DNA of 64,000 nucleotides, taken from the NCBI GenBank assembly GCA_013360465.1, contig JABWBO010000008.1:1-64000 (forward strand), read 5' to 3'. The first letter of the stretch is position 1, and each line of letters begins with the position of its first letter. The position numbers and the translations under genes were made by a program. Shown here piece by piece: positions 62,201 to 64,000 of the stretch. Origin of the DNA: Anaerolineae bacterium (GTDB taxonomy: Bacteria; Chloroflexota; Anaerolineae; Aggregatilineales; Phototrophicaceae). The notes under the pieces were generated by a model. That model was not told the origin of the DNA and did no database searches. It worked only from the letters and a program-made list of their open reading frames with translations.

Positions 62201-62780
62201 CGTCGTAGACGTGCCGACCGTATGCCACCCGATTCTGGCTGCGATCAAGGTTGAAGATTTCCAGACCATCCTGATACGCGCGCAGGCGTTCTCCGCTGTC
62301 TCCGCGCATATCCTCCATTGTGCCGGCGATGAAGGCGATTCGGCGGTGACCGTGTTCGACGAGGTGCTGGATCGCCTCAAGGACGCCGTGCCGGTTGTTC
62401 GCCGAGATCGTTGGACCTTCTTCCCCCGATCCCACAAACAGGACCGGATGCCCGGATGCGATAACTTCGCGGATATAGTCGGATCGTGACCGAGAATGCA
62501 GCGGGACGGCGACGATCAGCCCATCCGTGTTCCAGGGTCCGATGGGCACGAAATCTTGATCGGGAGCGAATCCGGGCCATGCGGGACGCAGGGGATCGGC
62601 AGGGCTGGCGGAAGGACCCATGCCACACCCCAGCATGACGCTGCATCGCAGACTTCTAGCTGCGTGGGCGATTCCACGAAAGATGGGCGCGAGGTAGCTC
62701 AGGTTCGTCGCCGTCCGATAGAACTGCCATCCTGCCAGAACACCAATGGTCGGCGCTGCGTTTCTGTAGGTCGAAGCCAT
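59211..62780 (-). CDS. LacI-type sensor / histidine kinase / double receiver / AraC fusion regulator
   Basis: 1189 residues with no membrane segment or signal, so cytoplasmic. Domains in order: a LacI-type periplasmic-binding-like sensor (about 10-300; IAFIAGTMEDM, SNDESALGAM, DVAVIGFDNRLEG) without its helix-turn-helix; helical and GAF-like region (about 310-570); HisKA with His596 in STISHELRTPLN; HATPase (about 700-812; NLISNAIKFTS, GGLGLGLAISK); a first receiver-like domain (833-945) lacking the acidic pair but with Asp885 and Lys931; a second receiver (956-1080) with Asp1008 in LILLDLQMPEMDG; and an AraC helix-turn-helix (about 1090-1189; FSDSSYFSRIFHRETG). It is upstream of the beta-glucan cluster and probably switches it on in response to an imported sugar. 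Confidence 0.92.
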   Translation of the reverse strand: MASTYRNAAPTIGVLAGWQFYRTATNLSYLAPIFRGIAHAARSLRCSVMLGCGMGPSASPADPLRPAWPGFAPDQDFVPIGPWNTDGLIVAVPLHSRSRSDYIREVIASGHPVLFVGSGEEGPTISANNRHGVLEAIQHLVEHGHRRIAFIAGTMEDMRGDSGERLRAYQDGLEIFNLDRSQNRVAYGRHVYDGGYLAMQQLLDSGADLSAVVASNDESALGAMRALQDAGRRIPDDVAVIGFDNRLEGSVYEPGLTSVHVPLFDIGYRAVDLLLHSIERTVRLPNLMQVNAHLVIRESCGCSGGRKQGGASELAEDALNTATLAGRMASAVLDQAHGITEEEGLKLCQRLVDTFAACIRIGDSAVFRETLAEVLDHTEAQEDDSHIWQDAVSLMSDGFGSRTATDPTSALRVRDFLSEARLRISAQMRRQHRQYVVDERRISSRLSLLTARLLTALDETEIFAILASHLPHMDVHTALVGLFEAGSDAPDTWMVGIDLLNPQRSRVRFQRQEFPPPSLIAPDEPFILTLIPLSDQSGQIGVMVFDAQHVDLYGSVVQQVGGALNTARLYRDATEGRRLAEEANQMKDRFLSTISHELRTPLNLIVGLSEMVLRDSDESDLTLPDPLLKDIERIHAYSQHLGGLIGDVIDLATSSAGQLRLNNEYVDLGRALRIIAETGGQMAADKGLAWETNLSETGPWVWGDATRLRQVALNLISNAIKFTSQGSISFRVDHDDQVVTISVRDTGMGISLNEQQVIFDEFQQSNRSVARGYGGLGLGLAISKRLVEMHGGSIAVHSTGEDGAGSTFSFALPMARRPAEPIPGDSDSLPTKPCIVLLNSHSAASGELYALLQKLSYDVRTVIVEAGTDWRSDVVRQHPDAVIVDVSVDTAFGWNTLKELKGVRNLAGIPVFFFGASSSDGALLELDYITKPIEISELTRALDNQWLLPDTERRNRTVLVVDDEPSTLEMHARIVQSHASSNRVLKARNGREALDILHREIVDLILLDLQMPEMDGFQVLEAMRQMESVSSIPVIVVTGKVLTEHDMSRLNEGIAAVLGKGLFSIEETISHITSALEHKRKLSEESRRLIRMAMGYIHQNFTESLSRGDIARHVGISEDHLTFCFRKELGTTPVTYLQRYRINQAKNLLRDSQQTVSDIAQNVGFSDSSYFSRIFHRETGISPDTFRRL

Positions 62781-62880
62781 TCGAAAAAACGCCCCACTTT
62801 TTCAAGCAGTATAACCCTGGGAGATAGGATTCGCTCCAGGTCGGCTTGGCGAAAGTCGATAAGCGATCAGGCACAGAGGA

Positions 62881-62901
62881 GACGCCCGCCGTTGGGGCGT
62901 C
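62881..62901. repeat. Palindromic intergenic repeat near the hybrid regulator
   Basis: GACGCCC and its complement GGGCGTC around a 7-nt loop, followed by CCTAC. A weaker member of the scattered repeat family, in the gap 62781-63006. Confidence 0.55.
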
Positions 62902-63006
62902 CCTACGATTCAGAACAGGGCTGTAGATGCGTGCGAATGCGCGTCCGGTGACTGGCTAAGCCGAGGACGTGTTCGCTGAGAATGCGCTGATCTAGCCAAC
63001 AGATCC

Positions 63007-64000
63007 TTACTCCCCGGACTGGCTGAAATTGCTCGCCAGCAGGGAGAAATCTGCGATGTTCACGATCCCATCCTGGTTGAAATCGGCGCCGGCGTTGAAG
63101 TTCGGGTGGGGCTGACTCAGCCCAAAGCTCGCCGCAAGGATGGAGAAGTCGCTGATGTTGATGATGTTGCTGTCGTTGGCATCACCCTCCAGCAATACCG
63201 CCGGCGAGATGTTGTTCCCTCCTGCGTTGAGGACCACCCCGTTGATTCGCCGGGACAGCGTGTGCGTCCCTTTGATCACAATGTCATAGATGCCGGTGGT
63301 CAGGTTTGGCACGGTGAACTGTCCGCTGCTGTCCGAGATGAAATCGTCCGCATAAACCGGCATCGGTTCGCCTGTCGGATACAGAGCGAAATGCACCGTC
63401 GTGACCCACCGGGCGTTAGGCGCGGCTGGGCGTCCCTGGAGACTCAACTGTACGGACAATTCGGCGTAATCGGTCTCGAACGCGCCCATATCGACCATGC
63501 CGCCCAGGATGCGAGGGAACCCCGTCCCACGCTGATCGGTGGTGACACCGACCGGGATAAGGCTGTTGTCTCCGGCGTTTATGGCGATACTGCCGGCTAA
63601 GAGGGCATGGGTGAGCGTGGGTCCTCCGTTGCTCGCCAGCAGCGCCAGATTCGGATCGCCGGTCACGTTTGCGGTGTTCGTTCCGTTGACGCACACCAAC
63701 CCGTCCTCGATGAGTGAGTTCTGCGCGTGAATGATCCCTGCTGAGCGGAAACATCCGCCGCTGTCGGCGAGGATGCTGTTCTTCAAATGCGTTGTCCCAC
63801 CGGTGTTGGCGACCGCCCCGCCCTGCGCCGCCGCATTCCCGCTGAGCGTGACGTGAGTGAGCGTGACCGAGCCGATTCCGGTGTTGCGCACACCCCCGCC
63901 AGACGCGCCGGCGCTGTTGGCGGTGATCGTGCTGTTGACGATCACCAGCACGGAGTCCACGTTGTTGATCGCGCCGCCGTTGTCGCTGGTCGCCGCGTTG
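63007..64000 (-). CDS. Beta-helix surface protein with dockerin-like tail, 5' end missing
   Basis: The frame is open to the window edge, so the N-terminus is missing. Residues near the edge show parallel beta-helix repeats (GGAINN, NSTITANSAGASGGGVRNTG, THVTLSGNAAAQGGAVANTG). A middle domain resembles carboxypeptidase-regulatory-like or CNA-B folds (SDSSGQFTVPNLTTGIYDIV). The C-terminus has two calcium-binding, dockerin-like repeats (GDANDSNIINISDFSILAAS and ADFNQDGIVNIADFSLLASN). Such tails anchor or organise large extracellular proteins. The visible part has no enzyme motif. Confidence 0.75.
   Translation of the reverse strand, partial: NAATSDNGGAINNVDSVLVIVNSTITANSAGASGGGVRNTGIGSVTLTHVTLSGNAAAQGGAVANTGGTTHLKNSILADSGGCFRSAGIIHAQNSLIEDGLVCVNGTNTANVTGDPNLALLASNGGPTLTHALLAGSIAINAGDNSLIPVGVTTDQRGTGFPRILGGMVDMGAFETDYAELSVQLSLQGRPAAPNARWVTTVHFALYPTGEPMPVYADDFISDSSGQFTVPNLTTGIYDIVIKGTHTLSRRINGVVLNAGGNNISPAVLLEGDANDSNIINISDFSILAASFGLSQPHPNFNAGADFNQDGIVNIADFSLLASNFSQSGE

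Overview
The window is G+C-rich, densely packed bacterial chromosome with short intergenic gaps. Several features point to a member of the Chloroflexota, probably an Anaerolineae-like lineage: secreted proteins with Ala/Thr/Glu/Pro-rich tails, a short Flp-type pilin, a fused two-repeat lycopene cyclase-domain protein, a bacterial E1/E2/JAB ubiquitin-like cassette, and many ABC sugar importers controlled by LacI regulators. The taxonomic call is inference from gene content, since no rRNA is present. I saw no CRISPR array, insertion sequence, phage gene or rRNA.

Layout. 1-746: end of a secreted SH3/CARDB protein. 950-6915 (+): carbohydrate cluster 1 (LacI regulator, TIM-barrel hydrolase-like enzyme, binding protein, two permeases). 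7030-14087 (+): housekeeping and envelope genes (YchF, glycosyltransferases, membrane proteins, acetyltransferase, lycopene cyclase). 14133-20537: methylcrotonyl-CoA carboxylase beta chain, an anchored protein, an esterase, a SUMF1-fold protein and a Flp pilin. 20787-24772: double GNAT protein, two-component pair and winged-helix regulator. 25015-29284 (-): small orphan gene and an Fbp-type ferric iron importer.

29599-33709 (+) is the most unusual region. It holds an E2-like protein, a JAB (metal-protease-like) protein with a second E2/RWD-like half, an E1-like ThiF enzyme, a short disordered protein ending in glycine, and a protein-L-isoaspartate methyltransferase. No ordinary beta-grasp ubiquitin-like gene is present. 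The JAB active site has one histidine replaced by glutamine, and the E1 lacks an obvious catalytic cysteine. The system is therefore a recognisable but non-canonical ubiquitin-like cassette.

33778-36036: TfoX-N protein, AlkA-type glycosylase, NYN nuclease and three tRNA genes. 36183-43293 (+): LacI regulator plus a complete oligopeptide/oligosaccharide-type (Dpp/Opp) ABC importer with both ATPases. 43418-51311 (-): cluster for a beta-galactoside-rich polymer (secreted GH30, CUT1 importer, GH42, LacI regulator) with a well-formed promoter and double operator. 51430-62780 (-): cluster that looks dedicated to beta-1,3-glucan (secreted GH16, CUT1 importer, giant cytoplasmic phosphorylase-like enzyme). 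Next to it lies a 1189-residue fusion of a LacI-type sugar sensor, histidine kinase, two receiver domains and AraC DNA-binding domain. 63007-64000: end of a beta-helix protein with a dockerin-like tail.

How it works together (inference): secreted hydrolases cut plant- or microbe-derived glycans, CUT1 importers without their own ATPase bring in the oligomers, cytoplasmic enzymes finish them, and LacI-type sensors gate each cluster. A family of short palindromic repeats is scattered between, and once within, genes.
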